Below are positions 6,215-13,761 of a DNA stretch of 16,743 nt, in pieces. This stretch comes from an uncultured Flavobacteriales bacterium. Lineage in GTDB: Bacteria > Bacteroidota > Bacteroidia > Flavobacteriales_D > Sanyastnellaceae. The notes below the pieces were generated by a model. It was not told where the DNA came from, made no database searches, and worked only from the letters and a program-made list of their open reading frames with translations. A program made the translations under genes and the position numbers. The stretch spans positions 1 to 16,743 of the forward strand of contig CALBSW010000003.1 in NCBI GenBank assembly GCA_937967465.1. The letters are read 5' to 3'. Each line of letters opens with the position of its first letter. Position 1 is the stretch's first letter.

Positions 6215-9200
6215 CATCAGGTGACCCGCATGCTGGACCCCCTCCGGCAGACGCAGGACGAAGTAGTGCGTTCCATCTGAGGCCCCATCTCCGTCCCATT
6301 CATTGTCGTAGCCTTCGGCTTCGTATACGACGGCGCCATTGCGGTTGTACACCGTCAATTGGTTGTCTGGATACAATTCAATGTAGCGGAACACGAGGCG
6401 GTCGTTCTTTCCGTCCCCGTTGGGCGTGAAGATGTTGACGAGCTCCACCTCACAGGCGAGGATGTCCAGAACGTGGGTGTCGGAATCGCCGCAGAGGCCC
6501 TCCAGCACGTGGGTGACCGTCACTGGTCCCACACCCGCTGCCTGAAGGTTGAGCAGCCCAGACTCGGACCCGATGCTCTCGTTGCCTGACGCGCTGTTTG
6601 CACTCCAGACCCCACCTGCCCAGATGGCGCCCAATTGCCACTCATCCACGCCGATGCACAGCTCGTCGTTGGGCACGTCGACGAGAATGGTCGCATCCCG
6701 CTGTGGGACCACCGTGATTTGGACGGCATCCACGTCCGTGCAGACATCGGAAATGGTGTAGGTGATGGTGTAGTTGCCGGCACCAATGCCGGGGTCGAAC
6801 GTCCCCGCCGGTGTGATGCACGACCCGCAGTTTGCGGTCCAGGTGCCGCCATTGTCAGCCGCACTGAACACGGTCGAGGCTGCCGACTCGCACAGGTCTG
6901 GAATGGCGTCGATGGTCGCGTCCACAGCCGGGGCCACGAGAATGTCGATGCTGGCCGAGGTGGAACAGCCGAGGTCGTCATCATACTCCACGGTCACCGT
7001 ATGGGTGCCCTCTCCTGCATCACCTGGATCGAACACCCCGTTGCCATTGATGCATCCACCGCAGTCCGCGGACCAAACCAGGTTCGGTACCGAGGACCAC
7101 ACGGCCTCGGCATCCAAGTCCACCGTCGCATTCAATCCCCCACCGGAATTGTTCACGCAAAACGGATCCTCTTCTTCGAGTGTCACCGACAAAATGGGCA
7201 AGACCGCCGTCGCAAAAGATGCGCTGTTGGTGCAACTTCCATTCTCCACGGTGTAGCTCAAGACCGACGTTCCCAGGGGCGCCGCCGCGGGATTGAAGGC
7301 CGCTCCATTCAATCCGGAACCACTGGCGCTCCATGTCCCTCCTGGCACATCGGCCTGCAACTCGAGAACATCGCCATTGACACAAATTTCCTCCGGCACA
7401 TTCGAACTGCCGATGGGCAGACTCTCATCTACGGTAATGGTGGCCGAGCTCTCGACACCACAACCTGCGCCCGGCATGAAGGTGACACCATAGGTGCCCG
7501 GCCCAGGTGGGATGAAGGTTCCCGACGCTTGGACACAATTTCCGCAATCCGCGGTCCACGTACCGGCCAGCCCATCGTCGTCGAGCTGCACCGCACCGAT
7601 GGACTCGCAATACGCGAGGTCTTCGAGGTCAGCGGCCACCGCTTCTCCAACATTGACCTCCACCGTTCCGGTCGAGGTGCACACCGTGCCAAACGTGTAC
7701 TCTGCCGCAAATGTGCCCGCTCCAGCAGCCGGGTCGAACACCCCTTCCGGGGTGATGCAGCCTCCACAATCCGCTGCCCACGTACCACCGCCAGGCGTAC
7801 CCACGAGCTGAACGGGGTCTGAGAACGGGCAGAGGGCGCCCACATTGCCGGTGTTGACATTCGGGGTGAGGCCCACTTGGACCTCTTGGACCTCCGTCAC
7901 TTCTCCGCAGTCGCCCACGATGGTGTAGCTCACCTCCAGCGTGCCTGGTGCGACCTGGGTTGGATCGATCTCGCCTGGCGTGGCCAAGCACCCGAGGCAG
8001 CTGGCCTCCCAGGTTCCACCCGGTGTGCCGGGCATCAACTCTGCGGGCTCATCTCCGGAACACAGCACATCCAATGGGTTGCCCGCAGCATCGAGGATGC
8101 TGAAGTCCGCTGTCTGGGACTCGAAATTGAATTCGATCAGCACGGTATCCTGCGCCATGAAAGCCGAGGTGTCCGGCTCCTCCGGTTCGAGATCGCACAG
8201 GTAAAAGAGTGTGACCGAGCCTTCAAAATTGACGTTGGAACCTGAGCCACCCCATGCGTTCTGCACCGTCAAGGTCCAGTTGCCATCGCCTTCCAACAAT
8301 CCGGAAGACACCGCGAAACAAGCTTCGTAAAAGCCGCCGGACGTCGTATTCCAGTTGAATGGCCAGTCTCCAACGAGGGTGCCAGGCAAATCGTAACTGA
8401 ACCCTTCAATCACACCGCACGAACCCGTCGGGTCACAAATGGACATGGACATGTCCCCCGGCCAACTGCCTCCGGCTGGCGTCCAATTGTTGGTCACGGC
8501 AAAGCCGAGCAATTCTCCTTCGAAAGGGAAGTTGAAGGACCCCGTCTGGTTGGCACTCAGGTTGAAATCATAGCCCATGGTCGTGTCACAGGCCTCCTCC
8601 GGAATGGCGTCACAGCTTCCGGGAGTGGGCGGGGGCGGGAGAATCTCCGGGAAATTCGCCCCGATGACCACTTCGGTGGCCGTCTCAATGCACACACTCA
8701 GACTGTCACCCTGGCCGACGATCTGATCGTCCACGAGGTAGACCAGCTGAGTTTGGGTGTCCCCGTCTGGCGCATACCGGAAGGCCAGATCGTCGATTTC
8801 GAATTCACCGGTGTTGTATGCCGCCGGACCGTACGCACCTTCACCACTGCCACCTTGGATGCCCACTGCAGCCGTGATTCCCAGACACGTGGCGAATTGG
8901 CCGATGTGCATCTCAACCGCGTTGGATGTCTCGTGAAGGACCACCTGGGTCACCAACTCATTGCTGCTGCATCCCGTCTGCGGCAGGTTTTCCCAGCTGA
9001 TCACGAACCGCCGGCAGGGGAATGCACCCAGCGTCGCGGTTCGAATCTCGCCCCCATTGTTGCTGATGTAGCCGTAAGGCGCCATGATGGAGTTCGGTGG
9101 CAAAGCCGGCGCACCGATGTCCTGGTTGGGGTAATTGTATGTACCGGACAGCCCGACGTTGAAGGTCACAAAGCCCTTCCGGCTCACCTTCAAGTTGAAG

Positions 9201-9529
9201 AAATCCGTGTCGAAAAAACTGAATCCGAAAGGGAGGCCGATGCCATCGGAGAATCCGTTGGTGGCCGTGGACAAGAGGTTGCCCGTTCCGGGGGCCAGCG
9301 GCGGGGCGTAGGCGATGGAGTCCACGGTGTATCCCGTCGTCTCCGCGGACCGCTCAAAGTCGGGGACCACCCAGACACAGGAGTCGGTGCATCCAGCGGT
9401 CAAGCCTTCCGGAGCTGTGAGAAATCCGCAATCTTCCTGGGCCGCAGCGCGCAGTCCGAACACAGTCAACACCAGCAACAAGGCCGCTTTCAGGAAGCGC
9501 GCCGAATTTTCGAAGGTCAAGGTGGGCAT
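6203..9529 (-). CDS. Giant Ig-like repeat surface protein with T9SS type B (gliding-motility) sorting domain
   Basis: This is a 1108-residue secreted adhesin-like protein. In order, it has a signal peptide (about 1-31) and a region at about 60-255 with GLPFGFSFFDTDFFNLKVSRKGFVTF and NSIMAPYGYI, resembling the NIDO-like beta domain common in Bacteroidota surface proteins. A beta domain at about 315-446 follows (GSFNFPFEGELLGFAVTNNW...GNWTLTVQNAWGG), similar to proprotein-convertase P domains. About seven Ig/PKD-like repeats occupy 485-1025, and 1027-1108 is a type B sorting domain (VNIFTPNGDGKNDRLVFRYIELYPDNQLTVYNRNGAVVYE...EWDGDGASDGTHYFVLRLP). Type B tails direct export by the T9SS and retention at or release from the surface. 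It follows the haloperoxidase-like gene by 38 nt on the same strand, so co-transcription is likely. Its ligand is unknown. Confidence 0.93.
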   Translation of the reverse strand: MPTLTFENSARFLKAALLLVLTVFGLRAAAQEDCGFLTAPEGLTAGCTDSCVWVVPDFERSAETTGYTVDSIAYAPPLAPGTGNLLSTATNGFSDGIGLPFGFSFFDTDFFNLKVSRKGFVTFNVGLSGTYNYPNQDIGAPALPPNSIMAPYGYISNNGGEIRTATLGAFPCRRFVISWENLPQTGCSSNELVTQVVLHETSNAVEMHIGQFATCLGITAAVGIQGGSGEGAYGPAAYNTGEFEIDDLAFRYAPDGDTQTQLVYLVDDQIVGQGDSLSVCIETATEVVIGANFPEILPPPPTPGSCDAIPEEACDTTMGYDFNLSANQTGSFNFPFEGELLGFAVTNNWTPAGGSWPGDMSMSICDPTGSCGVIEGFSYDLPGTLVGDWPFNWNTTSGGFYEACFAVSSGLLEGDGNWTLTVQNAWGGSGSNVNFEGSVTLFYLCDLEPEEPDTSAFMAQDTVLIEFNFESQTADFSILDAAGNPLDVLCSGDEPAELMPGTPGGTWEASCLGCLATPGEIDPTQVAPGTLEVSYTIVGDCGEVTEVQEVQVGLTPNVNTGNVGALCPFSDPVQLVGTPGGGTWAADCGGCITPEGVFDPAAGAGTFAAEYTFGTVCTSTGTVEVNVGEAVAADLEDLAYCESIGAVQLDDDGLAGTWTADCGNCVQASGTFIPPGPGTYGVTFMPGAGCGVESSATITVDESLPIGSSNVPEEICVNGDVLELQADVPGGTWSASGSGLNGAAFNPAAAPLGTSVLSYTVENGSCTNSASFATAVLPILSVTLEEEDPFCVNNSGGGLNATVDLDAEAVWSSVPNLVWSADCGGCINGNGVFDPGDAGEGTHTVTVEYDDDLGCSTSASIDILVAPAVDATIDAIPDLCESAASTVFSAADNGGTWTANCGSCITPAGTFDPGIGAGNYTITYTISDVCTDVDAVQITVVPQRDATILVDVPNDELCIGVDEWQLGAIWAGGVWSANSASGNESIGSESGLLNLQAAGVGPVTVTHVLEGLCGDSDTHVLDILACEVELVNIFTPNGDGKNDRLVFRYIELYPDNQLTVYNRNGAVVYEAEGYDNEWDGDGASDGTHYFVLRLPEGVQHAGHLMIQR
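6455..8077 (-). repeat. About seven tandem Ig-like repeats (GGTWxAxCGxCITPxGxFDP)
   Basis: These are protein-level repeats of roughly 65-100 residues in the 1108-residue protein. Four have the paired-cysteine signature GTW-A-CG-C---G-FDP (about residues 502-523, 581-600, 656-674, 895-913), and one variant at 818-835 has VWSADCGGC. Two others (about 730 and 971) keep GG-W-A but lack the CxxC pair. Each ends in a strand such as YTI--VC. The close cysteines may form an intra-repeat disulfide. Confidence 0.8.
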
Positions 9530-9567
9530 GTCGGCAAATTAGGGCATCCCACGATAGTGGCCGCCCA

Positions 9568-11757
9568 TTACTCTGTCGCGCAAGGCGTGCCGTAGGCTGC
9601 GAGCAAGGTCAGCACGTCATCTACGCCAACGGTACCGTTCATGTCCAGGTCGCCCAGGAGTCCCGGACCGCTCTCTCCAAACGAAGACAGGGCCATCAAC
9701 ACATCTGCTGCCCCGACGATGCCATCGAGACTCAGGTCTGCAGGGCATTCGAGGGTCACTCCAGGGACAACACCGAACTGCATCTCGGCCCGCTCCAACG
9801 CGATGGCCGCCACTTGAAGTCCCAGTTGCCGGCCGGGAAAATCGTCCGCTGGAGGGTGGATCCCACCCCAAATGCGACTCAAACTGCACTGGTCGGAGGC
9901 GTCACGGTACGTGGCCCACTGAAGATCGAAGGACATGCTGGGGCCATCCTCAAACACCAGAAACTGATTCTGGACGACCGGAAAAACCCCCATGCCGCCT
10001 GGAAAGAAAGGGTCGCCTGTGATCGCCGTCAAGATTTCGGCTGCAGCCCGGCTGAATGTGCTGTGTCCACTCACATATCCCGCAAACGGCGGGGTGACGA
10101 AACTGGGTCGCTGATACGGCCACCAATTCTCCGCCAAAATCCACCCCACACCTGCTTCGTCCCACACAGGATTGATGATGGCATCCGGCCCGCGCCACGC
10201 CATGACCTTGATCTTGCCCACGTGAACGCCGCCAGCTCCCGCCAAGGCATCTCCGGCCTCCACGAGTTCAATGTGGCCTGGCACCAAAGGCAGACCGCCC
10301 GGGTGGTAGGATGCTTGTGTTGAATCCGAGCGCTGCCCCAGTCCCGCCATGTATCGGATGGCAGAAACAGGCCGGATGTAGTCGTAGTAGCCTTTGTGCG
10401 ACCAAGCAGCGATGGCCGCGTCATGAAGGGCGCCACCCAGCGTCAGGTAGGCGCGAACCGTGTATCGGAGCGGATCCAACATGGCCCCCTGCCCCCGCCA
10501 ATACGTTGTGAAGTCAGGGTGGTCCATGGCCCCATTCAAGAGGACGAACCAATGCCCCGGCGGGGTCTCGCTCTCAGGACCATCGGCCCAGAACTCGGCC
10601 AGGACACGGGTGTAGTCTCCGCGCAACACGGGATTGGCCGCATAGGGCGCTCCAGTGCTGGGATTCTCCGCATGTCCAGGAGCCACATCGCCTCCATCGA
10701 CCCAGTCGTAGAAGGTGTCCATGTCCTCGAACGTGGGCGGCCCCGTCACGGACAAATTGCCAACCGACCCCGGACTGATGTCCCACAGGGTGGTGTCCTC
10801 TTGATCCAGGTGACCGCTCCACAAGGCCACCAAGGCAAACCCCCATGCATGGGCATCCGCTGCTCCGCCGACCAAACCGCCTTCCTGAAACAACGGGGGC
10901 GTGCCACAATCGAGGTACACCGGCCACGTGTTGCCGTCCCGTTCATAATCCTGCCGAACAGAATCGCTCAGCGCGAAGGGAGCCACCTGCCCCCACTCGG
11001 CCCCCTGAAAATCAGGCGTCTCACTGAGCACGTTGCCGGCTTGATCCACGAACACGGGAATCGCCAAGGGCTGCCAAGCATTGGGATCGACCAACGCATC
11101 GTTGCCGGAAGCGGCCAATTCGAGGTCCGGGTTGACCGACTCATAAACGAGGTTCGCGTAATCGGCAGCCTCATTGGCGCCATCCGCCAGGCCAAAAGCA
11201 ATCATGCGGTCTGCGAGGTAATTGCCAAGCTCTGCAGGACCATTGGCGTAGTCCAGCGAAACATTGGCCGCGTCGCACCCCAATTCCACCATCAAGTCGT
11301 CGAAGCGGAGCTGGGATTCTTCATGCCCAGGACTCGATGCAAACCGGTGTGACAACAGCCGGTATACCGCATGGCTGATGGCCGTTTCCTGGGCAGCTGT
11401 CCGAGCGGAGTCCGTTTCGGGAACCTCCAACAGAGCGGGGTCAAATGGGATGGGTGTGCCTTGCCAATCCTGTCCGAGAAAGAGCGGTGTATCCAGCGTA
11501 TCGTAGGCGGCAAACGCATCGAATGCCACAACCGCCGCGTGAAACAGGTTGCGGGCGTGCACCGTGGGTCGGGCAAAATCCCCTCGAATGGCTTCGAGTT
11601 GAACTTCGTTCCACTGCCGGACCACGGTCTCTTCTACCGCGGCGGCACGTGCGGCCTCTGAGGTACCGAATACCGTCGGACCCGGCTTTTGGGCCAGCGA
11701 AGGAAGCACTGTACATCCGAGGAGCCAGATCAAAAATGAAACTCTCCAAGCATTCAT
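9568..11757 (-). CDS. Secreted vanadium-dependent haloperoxidase / PAP2-superfamily enzyme with dockerin-like tail
   Basis: This is a 729-residue exported enzyme of the vanadium haloperoxidase/acid phosphatase superfamily. A signal peptide covers about residues 1-22. The vanadate/phosphate pocket is intact: K455-x6-R462-P463 (KGYYDYIRP), S563-G564-H565 and R628-x5-H634 (RIWGGIH). The spacing of 7 and 6 residues equals that of fungal vanadium chloroperoxidase (K353/R360 and R490/H496). Such enzymes oxidise halides with peroxide, but some relatives are phosphatases, and the sequence alone does not decide. Residues about 671-727 hold two dockerin type I-like calcium loops in place of a T9SS tail. 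The start 11757 gives the signal peptide. It lies 88 nt after xseB and 38 nt before the repeat-protein gene. Confidence 0.9.
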   Translation of the reverse strand: MNAWRVSFLIWLLGCTVLPSLAQKPGPTVFGTSEAARAAAVEETVVRQWNEVQLEAIRGDFARPTVHARNLFHAAVVAFDAFAAYDTLDTPLFLGQDWQGTPIPFDPALLEVPETDSARTAAQETAISHAVYRLLSHRFASSPGHEESQLRFDDLMVELGCDAANVSLDYANGPAELGNYLADRMIAFGLADGANEAADYANLVYESVNPDLELAASGNDALVDPNAWQPLAIPVFVDQAGNVLSETPDFQGAEWGQVAPFALSDSVRQDYERDGNTWPVYLDCGTPPLFQEGGLVGGAADAHAWGFALVALWSGHLDQEDTTLWDISPGSVGNLSVTGPPTFEDMDTFYDWVDGGDVAPGHAENPSTGAPYAANPVLRGDYTRVLAEFWADGPESETPPGHWFVLLNGAMDHPDFTTYWRGQGAMLDPLRYTVRAYLTLGGALHDAAIAAWSHKGYYDYIRPVSAIRYMAGLGQRSDSTQASYHPGGLPLVPGHIELVEAGDALAGAGGVHVGKIKVMAWRGPDAIINPVWDEAGVGWILAENWWPYQRPSFVTPPFAGYVSGHSTFSRAAAEILTAITGDPFFPGGMGVFPVVQNQFLVFEDGPSMSFDLQWATYRDASDQCSLSRIWGGIHPPADDFPGRQLGLQVAAIALERAEMQFGVVPGVTLECPADLSLDGIVGAADVLMALSSFGESGPGLLGDLDMNGTVGVDDVLTLLAAYGTPCATE
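9577..9747 (-). other. Dockerin type I-like domain (two EF-loop repeats)
   Basis: This segment encodes residues about 671-727 of the haloperoxidase-like protein. The two halves align: DLSLDGIVGAADVLMALSSFG and DLDMNGTVGVDDVLTLLAAYG. Each has a D-x-[SD]-x-[DN]-G calcium loop followed by a short helix. Dockerins bind cohesins in cellulosomes; no cohesin is visible here, so in this protein it may be a generic surface or secretion tail. Confidence 0.82.
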
Positions 11758-11761
11758 CTCT

Positions 11762-11772
11762 GTATAATATAC
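11762..11772 (-). promoter_or_regulatory. AT-rich inverted repeat GTATA-A-TATAC, possible promoter core
   Basis: GTATAATATAC is an isolated AT-only block in a GC-rich 88-nt gap, 5-15 nt before the haloperoxidase-like gene's start. It could be a minus-10-like element giving that gene its own promoter separate from xseAB, but it does not match the TAnnTTTG consensus. Confidence 0.35.
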
Positions 11773-11845
11773 GACGCGCTCAAGCGCCCTCCGCGCGGAT
11801 TTCCAGCGGGTTGACCCTCAAATTTGTCCTTGTCGTAGAAAGAAC

Positions 11846-12049
11846 TCAGCCCTCTTCGCCAAGTTCATCCAACACCTTCTGGACCTCATTTTCTGTGCTC
11901 CGAAGCCGCTCTCCACAGTATGAAATCAAATGAGCGGCTCGCTTCACCTTCTCCGCGAGGGCATCCACGCCGATCTCATCCTGTTGAAGGGCGCTCAAAA
12001 TCTCCTTGAGTTCCGCAAAGGCGGAGGCGTAATCCTTGGGGTCTTCCAT
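11846..12049 (-). CDS. xseB: Exodeoxyribonuclease VII small subunit
   Basis: This 67-residue protein is the small subunit of exonuclease VII, which degrades single-stranded DNA into short acid-soluble oligonucleotides in the cytoplasm. It has the two-helix form of the family: DYASAFAELKEILSALQQDEIGVDALAEKVKRAAHLISYCGERLRSTENEVQKVL. The FxELxxIxxxLxxxxxxxDxLxxxVxxAxxLxxxCxxxLxxxxxxV pattern is intact. Its start is 1 nt after the xseA stop (TGA-c-ATG), the classical xseA-xseB arrangement, so the subunits are made from one message by coupled translation. The family is normally 60-80 residues long, so this one is complete. Confidence 0.95.
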   Translation of the reverse strand: MEDPKDYASAFAELKEILSALQQDEIGVDALAEKVKRAAHLISYCGERLRSTENEVQKVLDELGEEG

Positions 12050-12050
12050 G

Positions 12051-13484
12051 TCAGGTCAAGGGGTCATCTGGAGGATGAATTTCCTCCACACGGGCTGTGA
12101 ATGTACCGGATTCCAATTGGGTCTCCACCACTTGCCCCGGGGTCAATTCGCCCACGTCCTTCACGGCTTTGCCACCGCATCGGGTGATGGAGAAGCCCCG
12201 CTTCAATGTGGAACCCGGCCCGAGCAGGGCAAGGGTATCCTTCATCAGGCCGATTCGCTCTTCTTGTTGCTTCAGATGCCGAGTGGACTCCCGCTGGATG
12301 CCTGCCTCCAACTCGGCCAACCACGCTGCCGAGCGTTCGGGCAACTGGACGGCCCCCACACGGAGGCCAGACCGGTGCTCCGCCAGACGTGCGTGTTGCT
12401 CGGACAATGCGGAGCGCGTGCGGCGCACCACTCCGTTGGCACCCGAGTGCAAATCACCTCGCTGCCGCCGGACAAAGGCCAGTGGCCGCTCTCCGAGCCA
12501 AGCCCGAAAACTGCGCAATGCCCCTGCCTGCTCCGACAATTGCGCCCGGCACTCTGCCGTCACGGCACGGCCCTCTCGGCCCACCTCCCCTTCGAATTGG
12601 GCCAGGCGATCCACAAGGAAATCCGCCACAGCCGTCGGGGTTTTCTGAGCCGTATGCGCCACCGCATCCGCCAAGGTCTGATCCGTCTCATGGCCAATGC
12701 CCGTGATGACAGGAACCTCCATTGCGGCCATGGTGCGGCACAAAGTCAAGTCGTTGAAGACATCCAAATCCAATTTGGCACCCCCGCCCCGCAGCAGGAC
12801 CACAGCATCCACACGGGTGCGCAGGGCCACCCGGCCGGCGCGGTGCAACGCGGCCACGAGTTTGTCGACCGCCATGGCCCCCTGAACAGGTGTGTCGATG
12901 CGAGCCAGGTCAAAGGCATACCCCCAAGCGTTGTTTTCAATGTGGGTCAGGAAGTCCGTGTGTCCAGCCGTTCCTTCCGAACCGATGAGGATGATCCTCT
13001 GCGGAACAGCAGGCAGTGCCAACCGGCCATTTCGACCAATGGCCCCTTCCTTCTGCAAGGCGAGCAAGGTCTCTTTTCGACGCCGCTCCATTTCACCGAG
13101 CAGGGCGTCCAGGTCAATCCGCTGAATGTTGAGGGAAAACCCATACACCGCGTGGAAGGCCATGTGCGCACTGAACACGATTTCCCGGCCCGGCTTGAGC
13201 ACCTCGTTGAACTCCGCGCCGAGGTCCTTTCGGATCTGGGCCAGCGCACTGCCCCAGATCGTACCGCGGACTTGGGCCTTGCGCGTGCCCCCCTCCTCTT
13301 CCACCAAGTCGATGTAGGCATGCTTCCCTGAGAAGCTGCATTGGCTGATCTCCGCCCGCACCCAAAACAGCTTGCCGCCGGCGCGCTCATCGAGCATGCG
13401 CCCGACCGCACGGGTCACCCCGCTCAAGGGGAAGACGGTCCGCTCTGAAACGGAAGGATTCGCGGGGTCGCTCAGCTGCGTCAT
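12051..13484 (-). CDS. xseA: Exodeoxyribonuclease VII large subunit
   Basis: This is the 477-residue catalytic subunit of exonuclease VII, acting on single-stranded DNA in repair. An N-terminal OB-fold domain (about residues 17-120: VFPLSGVTRAVGRMLDE...FWVRAEISQCSFS-GKHAYIDLVEE) binds DNA. The catalytic region at about 150-300 has the family signatures RGGGAKLDLDVFND (232-245), PVITGIGHETDQTLAD (258-273) and KTPTAVADFL (281-290). A long coiled-coil-prone C-terminal region follows, ending GSTLKRGFSITRCGGKAVKDVGELTPGQVVETQLESGTFTARVEEI. The length is close to that of E. coli XseA. The start MTQLSDPANPSVSE was chosen because the OB domain begins soon after it. Upstream are a hairpin with a T-run (28 nt before the ATG) and a tandem operator pair (about 175 nt), so expression may be attenuated or regulated. 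Confidence 0.95.
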   Translation of the reverse strand: MTQLSDPANPSVSERTVFPLSGVTRAVGRMLDERAGGKLFWVRAEISQCSFSGKHAYIDLVEEEGGTRKAQVRGTIWGSALAQIRKDLGAEFNEVLKPGREIVFSAHMAFHAVYGFSLNIQRIDLDALLGEMERRRKETLLALQKEGAIGRNGRLALPAVPQRIILIGSEGTAGHTDFLTHIENNAWGYAFDLARIDTPVQGAMAVDKLVAALHRAGRVALRTRVDAVVLLRGGGAKLDLDVFNDLTLCRTMAAMEVPVITGIGHETDQTLADAVAHTAQKTPTAVADFLVDRLAQFEGEVGREGRAVTAECRAQLSEQAGALRSFRAWLGERPLAFVRRQRGDLHSGANGVVRRTRSALSEQHARLAEHRSGLRVGAVQLPERSAAWLAELEAGIQRESTRHLKQQEERIGLMKDTLALLGPGSTLKRGFSITRCGGKAVKDVGELTPGQVVETQLESGTFTARVEEIHPPDDPLT

Positions 13485-13504
13485 CGGGATGGCAACTTAC
13501 CCAT

Positions 13505-13542
13505 AAAAAGCAGAGAGGGGAACGCCGTTGCGAACCCCTCTC
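13505..13542 (-). terminator. Intrinsic terminator or attenuator just upstream of xseA
   Basis: Leftward, GAGAGGGG and CCCCTCTC form a perfect 8-bp stem (13535-13542 with 13513-13520) around a 14-nt loop (TTCGCAACGGCGTT), followed by TGCTTTTTA with a run of five Ts. It lies 28 nt before the xseA start and about 220 nt after the preceding gene, which has its own terminator. It would therefore end a short transcript or attenuate xseA. Its loop resembles that of the hairpin at 3267-3294. Confidence 0.72.
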
Positions 13543-13550
13543 CTAGGAAG

Positions 13551-13561
13551 AAACCAAAACC
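13551..13561 (-). promoter_or_regulatory. Shared leader 11-mer GGTTTTGGTTT (copy 2)
   Basis: This is identical to the 11-mer at 3297-3307 and likewise lies directly before a hairpin (8 nt away) and downstream of a tandem operator pair. Context and possible roles are as for copy 1. Here the preceding AAGCAT may open a very short reading frame (ATG GTT TTG GTT TCT TCC TAG). Confidence 0.45.
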
Positions 13562-13658
13562 ATGCTTGCTGATGTTGTGGGGCGATTCGAGAAGCGCTTG
13601 TGCTTCGTTTGCCCCTGTCAGACACTGTAAAACTGGGGGGATGTCCCTCGCCGAAAAG

Positions 13659-13692
13659 CGACCTCCGTCATCTCTGGGAATGACATTCGTCA
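13659..13692 (-). promoter_or_regulatory. Tandem TGAC-N4-GTCA operator pair, site 3
   Basis: Leftward, ATGACGAATGTCAT (perfect arms, beginning one base outside at 13693) is followed 22 bp later by TGACGGAGGTCG (one arm mismatch). It lies in the 277-nt gap between the giant protein gene and xseA, just past the former's terminator and about 175 nt before xseA. Orientation, order (strong then weak) and spacing equal those of sites 1 and 2. Confidence 0.74.
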
Positions 13693-13700
13693 TGCTCCCG

Positions 13701-13736
13701 AAAAGCAGAAGGCCGCCCCAGGGTGGGACGGCCTTC
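13701..13736 (-). terminator. Intrinsic terminator of the giant repeat-protein gene
   Basis: Leftward, GAAGGCCGTCCC and GGGGCGGCCTTC form a 12-bp stem (13725-13736 with 13708-13719, one G-T wobble) around a 5-nt loop, followed by TGCTTTTC. It starts 26 nt after the stop codon at 13762. Confidence 0.85.
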
Positions 13737-13761
13737 CAGTTTCAGGTTCTCGCAGAGAAGA

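Noticed and set aside
6635..7822. 395-codon + strand frame inside the 1108-residue protein gene
   Set aside because: It is antisense to the Ig-like repeats, and its apparent repetitiveness merely reflects them.
6455..8077. DNA-level repeats suggesting a CRISPR or satellite array
   Set aside because: The repetition is in-frame protein repetition with diverged codons and irregular length; there are no identical repeats with spacers.
10396..11352. 318-codon + strand frame opposite the haloperoxidase-like gene
   Set aside because: It is a shadow of a gene with a complete active-site motif set.
12036..13331. 431-codon frame on the + strand opposite xseA
   Set aside because: It mirrors the conserved xseA frame, has no recognisable domains, and the xseA motifs decide the strand.
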